Part shown: positions 25,806 through 34,816 of the stretch, piece after piece
How the letters are laid out: each line of letters opens with the position of its first letter
Numbering within the stretch: position 1 is the stretch's first letter
DNA from: Nocardia sp. alder85J
Lineage (GTDB): Bacteria > Actinomycetota > Actinomycetes > Mycobacteriales > Mycobacteriaceae
DNA: 64,000 nucleotides
Direction of reading: 5' to 3'
NCBI RefSeq assembly: GCF_020176955.2
Contig: NZ_JAIUCZ020000011.1
Location: 1 to 64,000, forward strand
Translations under genes and position numbers: made by a program
Notes under the pieces: model-generated
Told to the model about the DNA's origin: nothing
What the model saw: the letters and a program-made list of their open reading frames with translations, nothing else
The model's database searches: none

Positions 25806-26800
25806 GGGGTTTGTGGCGGGTGGTCGGTTCGGAGGGTGGCTGGCGGTTCGTTGATCCAGACCCGGATCGGCAGCCTGGGTGGTAGCGGTCGGCGGCCGTG
25901 GAAGCGTTCGGGGTGAGCCGTGAATGCCTGGTCCAGGGTCTGGGCTCGGCGTTGCTGGATCCCGGCGGCGGTGCCGTCGTGTACCGATGCTGCTGTGTGC
26001 CATGCGATCCCGGAATGGCGGTACTCGTAATTGTAGTACCGGAAGAACGCCGCGCAGAATTGGCGTGCGTCTTCCAGCGAACCGAACGCGCCGGGAAATG
26101 CTGGGCAGTACTTCAAGGTTTTGAAGTTCGCTTCAGAGAAGGGGTTATCGTTCGACACGTGTGGCCGGGAATGGGACTGGTCGACCCCGAGCCGTGCATA
26201 CAAGCCGGCGACGGTGTTCGATGTCATCGACGTGCCGCGGTCGGCGTGGACAGCGCCGGGTATGACGCCGTTATTTGCTTCGATGGCGTGGAGGATGAAT
26301 TCTTTGGCGAGTTCACCGGTTTCGGTGGGCCAGATCTCCCAATGGATCACCTTGCGGGAGAAGATGTCGAGGATGACATACAGTTGATAATAGATTCCGC
26401 GGGCGGGGCCTTTCAATTTCGTGATGTCCCACGACCACACCTGGTTCGGTGCGTCGGCCATCAGTTCGGGTTTCTTGCGCGGCGGGTGGATGGCTTGGGC
26501 GCGGCGTTCGCCGGTCTGGCCGCGCTCACGCAGTAGTCGGTACATGGTGGCCACACTGGCCAGGTAGACGCCCTCGTCGAGGAGCACCGCCCACACCTGC
26601 GCGGGTGCTTTGTCCGCGAACCGCGGCGAGTCCAGCACCGCCAGAATCCGGTCGCGCTCGGCGTCGCTGAGCTGCGCCGGATGCCGACCCGGCCGCCGTT
26701 GCCGGCGCGGGTGCGGTATCGGATTACGGCGCCGATACTCGGTGGCACGAGACCTTCCCAACAGCGAACAGGTCGCCGAAACACCCAGTAGCTGTTCCAA
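25793..26800 (-). CDS. IS transposase OrfB, rve/DDE domain
   Basis: This 335-residue DDE transposase has the first Asp in VWSWDITKLKGPARG, the second in VHADRGTSMTSNTV and the Glu in NDNPFSEANFKTLKY. It starts at TTG 26800, 30 bp after orfA, and may in practice be made with OrfA by frameshifting. Confidence 0.9.
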   Translation of the reverse strand: MEQLLGVSATCSLLGRSRATEYRRRNPIPHPRRQRRPGRHPAQLSDAERDRILAVLDSPRFADKAPAQVWAVLLDEGVYLASVATMYRLLRERGQTGERRAQAIHPPRKKPELMADAPNQVWSWDITKLKGPARGIYYQLYVILDIFSRKVIHWEIWPTETGELAKEFILHAIEANNGVIPGAVHADRGTSMTSNTVAGLYARLGVDQSHSRPHVSNDNPFSEANFKTLKYCPAFPGAFGSLEDARQFCAAFFRYYNYEYRHSGIAWHTAASVHDGTAAGIQQRRAQTLDQAFTAHPERFHGRRPLPPRLPIRVWINEPPATLRTDHPPQTPYAA

Positions 26801-26829
26801 TCCCGGCGTCTGCTGGGTGAGGATGGCGT

Positions 26830-27291
26830 CTACTTGCCGTCGGAATCCGCGCTCTCGGAGATCTGTTCCAAGAGCGCGAAGGCTTTTCCCGCCAGATCCA
26901 GGGCAGCCTTGGTCTTACCCAGTTGTGACTCGAGTTTCTCGTTCTTCGCCGCCAGCTGCGTGGAATCGGATTTCAATTTCCGGTTCTCCGCCCGCAGCCG
27001 TTCCAACTCCTCGGTCACCGGATCCTTCGCCGGTTTCCCGGTCGTCGCGGACAGAGTTCCCTTCGACTGTTGTTTACGCCAATGCTCGATATGGGAATGG
27101 TAGAGACGCTCCGACCGCAACAAGGCGCCGCGTTCCGGGCCGCCTTCTGGCAGGGCGTCGTATTCGGCGAGGATCCGCGCCTTGTACGCGGCGGTGAACG
27201 TGCGCCGCGCCGGCCGCCCCGTCTTCTTGCCCACCGGCCCATTCTGCCCCGCCGCCGTCGCGGCGGCCTGGTCGGCCAAGGTCATCGTCAC
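26830..27291 (-). CDS. IS transposase OrfA
   Basis: This 153-residue protein has a helix-turn-helix region (RRTFTAAYKARILAEYDALP) and a long coiled coil (ELERLRAENRKLKSDSTQLA). It pairs with the downstream OrfB. GTG 27291 or ATG 27285 is the start. Confidence 0.88.
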   Translation of the reverse strand: MTMTLADQAAATAAGQNGPVGKKTGRPARRTFTAAYKARILAEYDALPEGGPERGALLRSERLYHSHIEHWRKQQSKGTLSATTGKPAKDPVTEELERLRAENRKLKSDSTQLAAKNEKLESQLGKTKAALDLAGKAFALLEQISESADSDGK

Positions 27292-27418
27292 TGCTCGATC
27301 GTTCCTGTCTCGCCCTGGTCTACCTCAAAGGAGTACAGCGTCCCCCTGTCTCATCCCAGACTGACAGACAGGGTCTCCTTACTCCCGTTTCCTTCACTCC
27401 AGCCATTAGGAGATTCCG

Positions 27419-28393
27419 TTGACCAGTAAACCTGACCGTGCCAAAGCCTCCGGCCTCAAGAAAGCGGTTGCGCTACTACGGGTCTCAACCAAAGGCCAAC
27501 TCGGCACCGCCATGGATATCGACCCTGACGGCCTCTCCATTGGTACCCAACGCGCCAGCACCGACACCAAGGCTGCCGAACTCGGCGCTGAGGTGGTGGA
27601 TGCGTTTGTCGAGCCTGGCTACTCGGCGAGCAAGCTGACGATCGACCAGCGGCCGGTGTTTCAGGACATGCTGAAGTTCATCGCCGCTCACCCTGACGTC
27701 GCGTACGTCATCGTCTACATGCGGTCGCGTATTTTCCGGAACCGCTACGAGGCCGCCATCGTGGAATACCAGCTCAAGCAGATGGGCATACGACTGGTCA
27801 GCGTTCACGAGGACTTCGGCGAGGGACCCTACGCCGATGCTGTCGCGGGCGTGGTCGACGTCATGAACCAGCTCACCACCACCGTTCAAGGCCTCGACAT
27901 CCAGGAGAAGATGCGCCGCAAGGCCGTTGACCTCGGCGGTACCCTCGGCCGCGCTCGGCTCGGCTACCTGAACGTCACGATCAAGGTGGACGGACACGAC
28001 GTCAACACAATCCGGCTGGACGAGCAGCGAGCGCCGTTGGTACTGAAGGTTTTCGAGCTGTACGCCACTAACGAGTACTCCATCGACCGCCTGGAGGCGA
28101 CGATGGCCGATCTGGGGCTCACCACGCGGGCCACCAAACGCTATCCAGAACAACCCGTCTCCGGTAGCAAGCTTCACGCCATGCTGAGCGATCCCTACTA
28201 CATCGGCTTCGTGCGCTACAAGGGCGACACCTACCCCGGCCGTCACGATCCGATCGTCAGCCACGAACTGTTCGAGCGCGTACAGGAAGTACTCCACCTC
28301 CGCAGCGGCCGGGGCCAGCGCGACCGCGTACATCAGCACTACCTGAAGGGCTCGTTGTTCTGCCAGCGGTGTCACAAGGCCCTGCGTGTCAGC
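27419..28393 (+). pseudogene. Large serine integrase, N-terminal part (split by IS)
   Basis: The first 325 codons encode the resolvase catalytic domain, with the nucleophilic Ser in ALLRVSTKGQ near residue 24. They also encode the recombinase domain (RARLGYLNVTIKVDGHDVNT) and the start of the zinc-ribbon (LFCQRCHKALRVS). The TTG start follows AGGAG seven bases upstream. After codon 325 an insertion sequence intervenes, and the gene resumes at 29934. Such integrases insert prophages or integrative elements. This one sits beside tRNA-Pro. Confidence 0.9.
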
Positions 28394-28459
28394 CTGAGGT
28401 GAGTCCGCTGGTTCACAGCAACTCGGTGTTGTAGGGCGAGAGATGGATCGATCACCACG

Positions 28460-28907
28460 ATGACTACCACCAGTACGACGCGTCGGGGGTCCGGCGAGAA
28501 TGTCGGGATGGGTAGCAGTGACCCCGCTGCGGGCGGGCGACGGCGGCGGGTGTTCAGCCCGGCGGAGAAGCTGGCGTATTTGGCCGGTTACGAGGCCGCG
28601 GCCGGGCAGCCGGGCGGTGGTGCCGCCTATCTGCGGGAACAGGGCTTGTATTTCGTCGCTGATCACCGAGTGGCGCCGGCAGCGCGATGCCGGCGTGTTG
28701 CAGGGCAAAGCGCCGGGTGAGAAGACCGGCCGTTTGTCGCCGGAGCAGGCGGAGATCGCCCGGTTGAAAGCCGAGCTGGCGAAAGCACAGAAGAAACAGG
28801 CGATGACCGACGCCGCGCTGGAGATCATGGGAAAAGCGCACGCGCTCTTGGAAAGTCTATCCTCCGAGAGCGCGGACACCGACGAACCGAAGCGGAAGAA
28901 GCGTTGA
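28460..28907 (+). pseudogene. IS transposase OrfA with frameshift
   Basis: The frame from ATG 28460 (FSPAEKLAYLAGYEAAAGQP) ends in an unrelated tail after REQGLY. The conserved continuation SSLITEWRRQRDAGVLQG and the coiled coil to KRKKR lie in the next frame. One extra T near 28651-28653 explains this. It may be a real inactivation or a programmed or sequencing slip. Confidence 0.75.
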
Positions 28908-29911
28908 AGAATGCGTGGAAAGCGTTGTGCGGCACCGGTATCGGGCAGCGGCGGGCGAGCGCGTTGACCGGGCTGGCGCGGGCGACGATGAACCGCCGCC
29001 GGACGGTGCCCGCCGGGCCGGTGGTGCGGCGTGCGGCCCCGGGTAACAAGCTCACCGTGCTCGAACGCCACCGGGTGCTGGCCACGCTCAACAGTGACGA
29101 GTTCGTGGACCTGGCGCCACTCGAGATCTACGCACGGCTACTCGACCAAGGCGAATACGTGTGTTCGGTGTCGACGATGTACCGGATCCTGGCCGAGAAC
29201 CAGCAGGTCAAAGACCGGCGCCGGCAAGCCCGCCACGGTAAGAAAGTGTGCCCGGAGCTGGTCGCGACCTCACCGCGGCAGGTGTATTCCTGGGACATCA
29301 CCAAGCTCGCCGGCCCGGTCAAGGGCCGATACTTCGACGCCTACGTCATGATCGATATTTTCTCCCGTTACATCGTCGGTGTCGTGGTCCACAACAGTGA
29401 ATCCGGGCAGCTCGCGGCCGAGATGATGCGCACGGTGTTCGGTGTCCACGGCATCCCGGACGTGGTCCATGCCGACCGTGGGACGTCGATGACCAGCAAA
29501 ACCGTCGCCGCCCTGCTCGACGACCTCGGCGTGACCCGGTCGCACTCACGGCCACGAGTGTCCAACGACAACCCCTACAGCGAATCACTGTTCAAGACAG
29601 TGAAATACGGTCCAGAATTCCCGGAACGGTTCGGAACCCTGTCCGAGGCAAGACAATTCATGGAATCGTTCACCCAATGGTACAACCATGAACATTGCCA
29701 TACCGGCCTGGGCCTGCACACACCCGCCGACGTCCACTACGGACTCGCCGCCGCCAAAGCCGCCGACCGCCGTCGCGTCCTCGACGCCGCCCGCGCCGCC
29801 AATCCCGGCCGGTTCGGCACCACCACTGCACCGAAAATCCTGACCCTGCCCGACAGTGTCTGGATCAACCAGCCCACACCCGACAGCGAGGACCAGCAGA
29901 CAGCAGCCTGA
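28904..29911 (+). CDS. IS transposase OrfB, rve/DDE domain
   Basis: This 335-residue transposase has Asp in YSWDITKLAGPVKG, Asp in VHADRGTSMTSKTV and Glu in NDNPYSESLFKTVKY. It starts at TTG 28904, overlapping the orfA stop by four bases (TTGA). It is the same type as the OrfB at 25793-26800 but clearly diverged from it. Confidence 0.9.
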   Translation: MKNAWKALCGTGIGQRRASALTGLARATMNRRRTVPAGPVVRRAAPGNKLTVLERHRVLATLNSDEFVDLAPLEIYARLLDQGEYVCSVSTMYRILAENQQVKDRRRQARHGKKVCPELVATSPRQVYSWDITKLAGPVKGRYFDAYVMIDIFSRYIVGVVVHNSESGQLAAEMMRTVFGVHGIPDVVHADRGTSMTSKTVAALLDDLGVTRSHSRPRVSNDNPYSESLFKTVKYGPEFPERFGTLSEARQFMESFTQWYNHEHCHTGLGLHTPADVHYGLAAAKAADRRRVLDAARAANPGRFGTTTAPKILTLPDSVWINQPTPDSEDQQTAA

Positions 29912-29933
29912 ACAAACCCACTGGTCTCATCCG

Positions 29934-30770
29934 GCTTGACAAATTCCGAGGCGGGCAGAATCTTCCGCCTGATCTACGCGGAGCCACAAGGCCGGGGTCA
30001 TATCCGCTACAGGTATTTTTTCTGTCGCGGCCGGCAAGAAGGCGTCTGCGACCTCCCCCACCTTCCAGTCGAGCTGGTGGAGGACGCGATCGTCGATCAC
30101 TACGCCACGTTGCAGCTGCCCGCTGACTTCATTGACGAGGTGCGAGCCCGGATGGAAGAGGTTGTGGCCGACGAGACCGCCACGACGCGGGAGTTGCACG
30201 CGGGCCTTCAGCGGAAACTCAAGGAACTGGGCGATCAGGAAGACCGTCTGATCCGCCTCATGCGGTTCGGGTCGATGCCGGAAGCCAAGATCCGCGCCGA
30301 GTTGTTCGACATCCAAGTGGAGCGTGACCGAGCGCAAGCCGGATTGACCCACACCAGTGCGGAACTTGCCGTCGGCGCACAGATACTGCGCGATGCTCTC
30401 CACCTGGCGGCCGATCCGCAAGCGTTGTACCGCGTCGGCACCGACGTAACCCGACGGCTCCTCAACGAGACGTTCTACGAACGGTTCTACCTCGATGACC
30501 TGGAAGTGAAAGCCGACGACAAGACACCGATCATGCGGGAGCTGCACGAGGGCCACCAGGCGTACCGGCGGCGGCTTGCGACAGCACCACATGGAGTGGC
30601 AGCCGCGACCAAGCGGGCCGGACACCTCAGCCGAGGAACCAAGAGGCGGAAACCGGGAAGCCTGCCGGTAGACGCGGGAGACTCCGCGTCTACCGAGGCT
30701 CAACCTCCGGAGGACCAGGCCCCTACTCTCGCCAGTGTTTTTTCGGTCACTGGTTCAAGTAGGGCCACCG
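29934..30770 (+). pseudogene. Large serine integrase, C-terminal part
   Basis: After the IS the integrase frame resumes at LTNSEAGRIFRLIYAEPQGR. It contains the second zinc-ribbon half (YRYFFCRGRQEGVCDLPHLP), then a coiled-coil region (ELHAGLQRKLKELGDQEDRL) and a basic tail. The frame has no stop before tRNA-Pro and stays open to 30937 through both tRNA genes. The native stop was therefore probably supplied by the circular form, or the true end has been lost. Confidence 0.8.
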
Positions 30771-30773
30771 TGG

Positions 30774-30847
30774 TCGGGATGACAGGATTTGAACCTGCGA
30801 CCCTCCGCTCCCAAAGCGGATGCGCTACCAAGCTGCGCTACATCCCG
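30774..30847 (-). tRNA. tRNA-Pro (anticodon TGG)
   Basis: The minus strand folds as a tRNA with acceptor CGGGATG pairing CATCCCG. The anticodon stem TCCGC/GCGGA encloses loop TTTGGGA (anticodon TGG), with GGTTCAAATCC in the T arm. CCA is encoded directly after it (30771-30773). The island lies at its 3' side. Confidence 0.96.
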
Positions 30848-30891
30848 AGGGGTGGGCCTGCGTGTCCGGAGAGGGCAAGCGGCCCCACCAG

Positions 30892-30962
<71 letters not shown>

Positions 30963-31402
30963 GCGCATACGACATTGATGGGATCGCCACGATGTCGTCT
31001 GCGACTGAGACTGTACCGAACGTCACTCATCGAACGCCAATCGACCTGGCCGGGCCGGGTGCGTATCGAGGAAACGGGCAATTCTGGCGGCATTTTCGTC
31101 CGGTTCGATCGTTTCTCGGCGTGGCGTGCTGCGACACGCTGTAGACCTGTGTAACGCCAGGTCGGCTGCCACGATCTCATCGGCGAATCGCCATTCGCGA
31201 GGTGCCGAACTGGTTGTAAAACAGCATTTTTCGGCACCGGGTGGCTTGCTAGGATCCTTTTTGCCGGACGGGGGTATCTGGAAAGGGGGCGGTGAGCGTG
31301 CGCCGAGCAAGGTGTGCCGTACCGCATGACAGTGAGCTCGACCAGGAGGGCGTGACCGGCCGGAGGGCCGGCACCGGCATCGTCTGCGCAGGGTGACCGG
31401 CA
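30963..31402. other. Intergenic region with no recognised gene
   Basis: These 440 bp must hold the promoter of the tRNA pair on the minus strand and that of the GGDEF gene on the plus strand. The open frames present lack plausible composition. I see no other feature. Confidence 0.5.
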
Positions 31403-32401
31403 ATGCGTACCGAGCTCGATACGCAGATCGCCGCCACCAGTCGCGACTGGGCCCGTGCCGTTCATCCCGGCGGAGGTCTCGCTGTGACGACCGCAGAGCT
31501 GGAATACCGATTCGGCTCGTTGATCGAGGCATTACTCGAACTCGCCGGTTCGGAACCCTTTCCGGTGACCGCCGCCCGGGCGATCGGGCGGCGGCTCGCG
31601 GAGGAGCCGTTCGAACGGACCCGGATGCTGGCCCCGGCTTCGCGCGCGCTGCTGGGTTTCGCACCGGGCGAACCGGGTTCGCTGGTGGCGACCAGATGGC
31701 CGTTCGTGGCCAGTCACGCCATCGACAGTTATGCCGAGGAGCTGCAACAGCGGGCGCTGGCGCAGCAGGAGCGCAGTCTGAACGCCGCGGTGTCGGTGCG
31801 GGTGCAGGAGATCGCCGCACTGCAACACCGCTGGCGGCACGAGGCCACCCATGACGCGCTCACCGACCTGGCCAACCGCTCGCTGTTGCAGGAGCGGGTG
31901 CTGTCGATGGCGGCCGACCGCACCCGGGGGATCGGGCTGCTGCTGATCGATCTGGACGACTTCAAGCAGATCAACGACGGGTACGGGCATGCCGTCGGTG
32001 ACGAGGTGCTGGTGGAGATCTCGCACCGACTGCGCTCGGCCGCTCCGCTGGACGCGGTGGTCAGCCGCTACGGCGGCGACGAGTTCGTGGTCGCGCTGCC
32101 GACCTGGCGGAACACGTTGCGGGAGGCCGCGATGCGCGTGCTGGCCGCGTTGCACGAGCCGATCCGCACCGCCGCGGGGCTGGTCCCGGCCTCGGCCAGC
32201 GTCGGCACCGCGTTCTGCCCGGCCGGTCGGCCGTGTGATTTCGCGGACCTGCTGCGCAGCGCGGACCGGGCCATGTATTCGGCGAAGACCGCGGGCAAAC
32301 GGCGGTTCGCGCTGGCGCCGGTGGAGGACGACGAGGACGACATCGACACCGGTGGCCTACCCACCGTGGCGCTGCGGTTCGGCGCGGCAGTGGCGGGGTG
32401 A
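31403..32401 (+). CDS. GGDEF-domain diguanylate cyclase
   Basis: This 332-residue protein should make cyclic di-GMP from two GTP. The N-terminal ~150 residues form a helical domain of unknown role. The cyclase domain follows with HDALTDLANRSLLQ, the metal-binding LLIDLDDFKQINDGYGH and the active-site loop RYGGDEFVVAL, so catalysis is likely. A GTP-site segment ADRAMYSAKTAGKRR ends it. No transmembrane helix or EAL domain is seen. The ATG at 31403 follows AGGGTG. Confidence 0.92.
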   Translation: MRTELDTQIAATSRDWARAVHPGGGLAVTTAELEYRFGSLIEALLELAGSEPFPVTAARAIGRRLAEEPFERTRMLAPASRALLGFAPGEPGSLVATRWPFVASHAIDSYAEELQQRALAQQERSLNAAVSVRVQEIAALQHRWRHEATHDALTDLANRSLLQERVLSMAADRTRGIGLLLIDLDDFKQINDGYGHAVGDEVLVEISHRLRSAAPLDAVVSRYGGDEFVVALPTWRNTLREAAMRVLAALHEPIRTAAGLVPASASVGTAFCPAGRPCDFADLLRSADRAMYSAKTAGKRRFALAPVEDDEDDIDTGGLPTVALRFGAAVAG

Positions 32402-32458
32402 GCCCGCGATGTCCAGCAATTTCCCGGCTAAATTCGGACTCGCAGTACTCTGGACGAC

Positions 32459-33322
32459 GTGGCGCTACTGCTGATACTTCTGGTTCTCGTCCTGCTGGTG
32501 TTTCTCGTGGCGACCGTCGCCGGCCGCGGCAACCGCTCGCGCACGGCCACCCAGCTCGCCGACGCCAAGGCCGACGCCCGGCGGCTCATCGAGCGGCTGG
32601 GCGGTCAGGTGTACAACCTGACCGGCACCGACGATGCCTCGAAGCAGGCCCTCGCCGACGCCGGTGAGCGGCTCAACGCCGCGGGCTCGCAGATCGACCA
32701 GGCGACGACCGTCCCGCAGGCCCGGCTGGCGAAGGAGACGGCCGTCGAGGGCCTGTACTACGTCCGCGCCGCACGGACCGCCATGGGCCTGGACCCGGGT
32801 CCCGCGATTCCGGAGCTGGACGGTCAGCGGTCGGCCGGCTCGGTCACCGAGGACCGCAGCATCGACTACGACGGCCGGCGCATCGAGGCGTCACCCGCTC
32901 CGACCGCTCAGACGCCCAACTACTACCCGGGTGGCATGGTCGCGGGCCGCCCGGTCCCGGCCGGCTGGTATTCCGAGCCGTGGTGGAAGACCGCACTGGT
33001 CGCCGGTGCCTGGGGTGTCGGATCGGTCCTGCTGTTCGATGCTCTGTTCAGCGGCATGTCCGGTGTGGCGTACGGCGCCACCGGTTTCGAGGGTGGCTAC
33101 GGCGACGGCAACTACGGCGACGGCTACCAGGCCGGTTACGACGCCGGCGCCGATCAGGGCTACGGCGGCGATCAAGGCTACGGCGATCAGGGCTACGGCG
33201 GCGGAGACTACAGCGGTGATTTCGGCGGCAGTTACGACTCCGGCGGTTTCGGTGGCGGGGACTTCGGTGGTTTCGACGGCGGTGGTTTCGATGGTGGCGG
33301 TGGTTTCGACGGCGGATTCTGA
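32459..33322 (+). CDS. DUF1542-like membrane protein with glycine-rich tail
   Basis: This 287-residue protein starts with a strong membrane helix (MALLLILLVLVLLVFLVATV). A helical domain follows (ARRLIERLGGQVYNLTG to VEGLYYVRAARTAMGLD), as in actinobacterial DUF1542 proteins. A second hydrophobic stretch (TALVAGAWGVGSVLLFDALF) is near residue 180. The last ~80 residues are low-complexity Gly/Asp/Tyr/Phe repeats, which suggests a disordered surface or cytoplasmic tail. The GTG at 32459 is the start. The function is unknown. Confidence 0.82.
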   Translation: MALLLILLVLVLLVFLVATVAGRGNRSRTATQLADAKADARRLIERLGGQVYNLTGTDDASKQALADAGERLNAAGSQIDQATTVPQARLAKETAVEGLYYVRAARTAMGLDPGPAIPELDGQRSAGSVTEDRSIDYDGRRIEASPAPTAQTPNYYPGGMVAGRPVPAGWYSEPWWKTALVAGAWGVGSVLLFDALFSGMSGVAYGATGFEGGYGDGNYGDGYQAGYDAGADQGYGGDQGYGDQGYGGGDYSGDFGGSYDSGGFGGGDFGGFDGGGFDGGGGFDGGF

Positions 33323-33426
33323 CCGCCGGATCATCTCGCTGACATCCGGGATTTCGGGCGAAATGCCTTGACCGATGCGCTGATCCGGATCGTGTGACCC
33401 GTTCCCGATCCGGCGGTGCTCACCTG

Positions 33427-34263
33427 TCACGCGAGTGGGGCCGCGGGCCGGTCCGGCTGACAGGCCGGGCACCAGAACAGGTTCCGGCCGTCGAGGACGG
33501 TGTGCAGGACCGTGGCGCCGCACAGCCGGCACGGTTCACCGGCGCGACGGTAGACGTAGGTGCGAGGTTTACCCTGGGCATACGACGGGGCCCCGCGGTC
33601 GTGTTCGGGCCGGACCACCACGATCTTGCCGCGGCGCACGCCCACGCGCAGGAGCTCGACCAGATCGGCCCACAGCGCCTCCCATTCGTCGCGAGATATC
33701 GCGCGGCCGGGGCGCTGCGGTGAGATGTGGTGGCGGAAGAGGACTTCGGCGCGGTAGACGTTGCCGACACCGGCGACGACCGACTGGTCCATGAGCAATC
33801 CGCCGATCGAGCGGGCCGAGCGGTGGATGCGCTGCCAGGCGCGGTCGGGGTCGGCGTCGCGGCGCAACGGGTCCGGGCCGAGGCGGGCGGTGAGGGCGGT
33901 CACCTCCGGTTCGTGCAGCACCTCGCAGGCGGTGGGGCCGCGCAGATCCGTACCCCACAGCGAATCCGTCGCGCGCCCGGCGCCGACCATCCGCATCCGC
34001 ACCTGCCCCACCGGATCACCCGGCGGCCCGGCCGATTCGGTGAACGTGCCGTACAACCCGAGGTGGACGTGCACGAACAAACCCGAGTCGTAGTGGTGCA
34101 GCAGGTGTTTGCCCCACGCCTCGGCGCGCACCAGGACGTGGCCGTCCACGAGAGCCGCGCCGTCCGCGAAGCGGCCCTGCGGGCTGGACACCCGGACCAC
34201 GCCCCCGGCGAACCGCTTGTGGTGCAGCCGCGCCAGGCGATGCAGCGTATGCCCTTCCGGCAT
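33427..34263 (-). CDS. Formamidopyrimidine/endonuclease VIII-type DNA glycosylase (Nei2-like)
   Basis: This 278-residue base-excision repair enzyme removes oxidised bases and nicks the abasic site. After Met removal the catalytic Pro2-Glu3 (MPEGHTLHRLA) is present. The helix-two-turn-helix segment SIGGLLMDQSVVAGVGNVYRAE is near 150, and the C-terminal zinc finger CRLCGATVLH...FWCPAC carries four Cys. The gene follows rpiB with only three bases between them, so they are one operon. The same pairing exists in M. tuberculosis (Rv2464c-Rv2465c). Confidence 0.93.
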   Translation of the reverse strand: MPEGHTLHRLARLHHKRFAGGVVRVSSPQGRFADGAALVDGHVLVRAEAWGKHLLHHYDSGLFVHVHLGLYGTFTESAGPPGDPVGQVRMRMVGAGRATDSLWGTDLRGPTACEVLHEPEVTALTARLGPDPLRRDADPDRAWQRIHRSARSIGGLLMDQSVVAGVGNVYRAEVLFRHHISPQRPGRAISRDEWEALWADLVELLRVGVRRGKIVVVRPEHDRGAPSYAQGKPRTYVYRRAGEPCRLCGATVLHTVLDGRNLFWCPACQPDRPAAPLA

Positions 34264-34266
34264 GGC

Positions 34267-34737
34267 TCAGTTCGGGATGACCGGGGGGACACCCGTCTTC
34301 TCGTAGTCGGCGAGGATGTCGATGCGGCGCTGGTGCCGCTCCTCACCGGACCACGGGGTGGCCAGGAAGGCGTCGACGATCTGGAGGGCGTCCTCGGGGC
34401 TGTGCATGCGGCCGCCGATGCCCATCAGCTGCGCGTTGTTGTGCTGGCGGGCCAGCCGGGCGGTCTCGATGCTCCAGGCCAGTGCGCAGCGGGCGCCGGG
34501 CACCTTGTTCGCGGCGATCTGCTCGCCGTTACCGCTGCCGCCGATCACGATGCCGAGGCTGCCCTCGTCCGCGACGACGCGCCGCGCGGCATCGATGCAG
34601 AACGCCGGGTAGTCGTCGAGGGCGTCGTATTCGTGGGCGCCGCAGTCGAAGACTTCGTGGCCCGCGCGCTGCAGATGATCCTTGACAGTGTTCTTCAGCT
34701 CGAAGCCGGCGTGGTCGGCACCCAGGTATACGCGCAT
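34267..34737 (-). CDS. rpiB: Ribose-5-phosphate isomerase B
   Basis: This 156-residue isomerase interconverts ribose-5-phosphate and ribulose-5-phosphate in the pentose phosphate pathway. MRVYLGADHAGFELK at the start and GIVIGGSGNGEQIAANKVPG near residue 62 form the phosphate and sugar site. As in mycobacterial RpiB, the latter has Ser rather than Cys before GNGE, with Glu as base. The length matches the family. It is the first gene of the rpiB-nei pair. Confidence 0.96.
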   Translation of the reverse strand: MRVYLGADHAGFELKNTVKDHLQRAGHEVFDCGAHEYDALDDYPAFCIDAARRVVADEGSLGIVIGGSGNGEQIAANKVPGARCALAWSIETARLARQHNNAQLMGIGGRMHSPEDALQIVDAFLATPWSGEERHQRRIDILADYEKTGVPPVIPN

Positions 34738-34816
34738 GGGTACCGATTGTGTCAGGCCATCGCCGTGGCGTTCGTCGCGGGATCACAGGTCCGCGGCCCT
34801 CGATAGAGTCGAGTTC

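Larger units (their letters stand above)
25783..27356 (-). mobile_element. IS with SWDITKL-type DDE transposase (IS3-like), about 1.57 kb
   Basis: The ends share GGATGAGACA, read inward from 25783 and from 27356 on the other strand. It holds orfA and orfB on the minus strand, related to those of the element at 28394-29933. It has landed in the 3' end of the tyrosine integrase gene. No target duplication is clear. Confidence 0.8.
28394..29933 (+). mobile_element. IS with SWDITKL-type DDE transposase, about 1.54 kb, inside the serine integrase gene
   Basis: The left end begins CTGAGGTGAGTCCGCTGG, and the right end on the other strand begins CGGATGAGACCAGTGG. GC (28392-28393 and 29934-29935) is the likely 2-bp duplication, because removing it with the element restores the integrase frame through RVSLTNSEAG. 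It is related to the element at 25783-27356. Confidence 0.85.
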
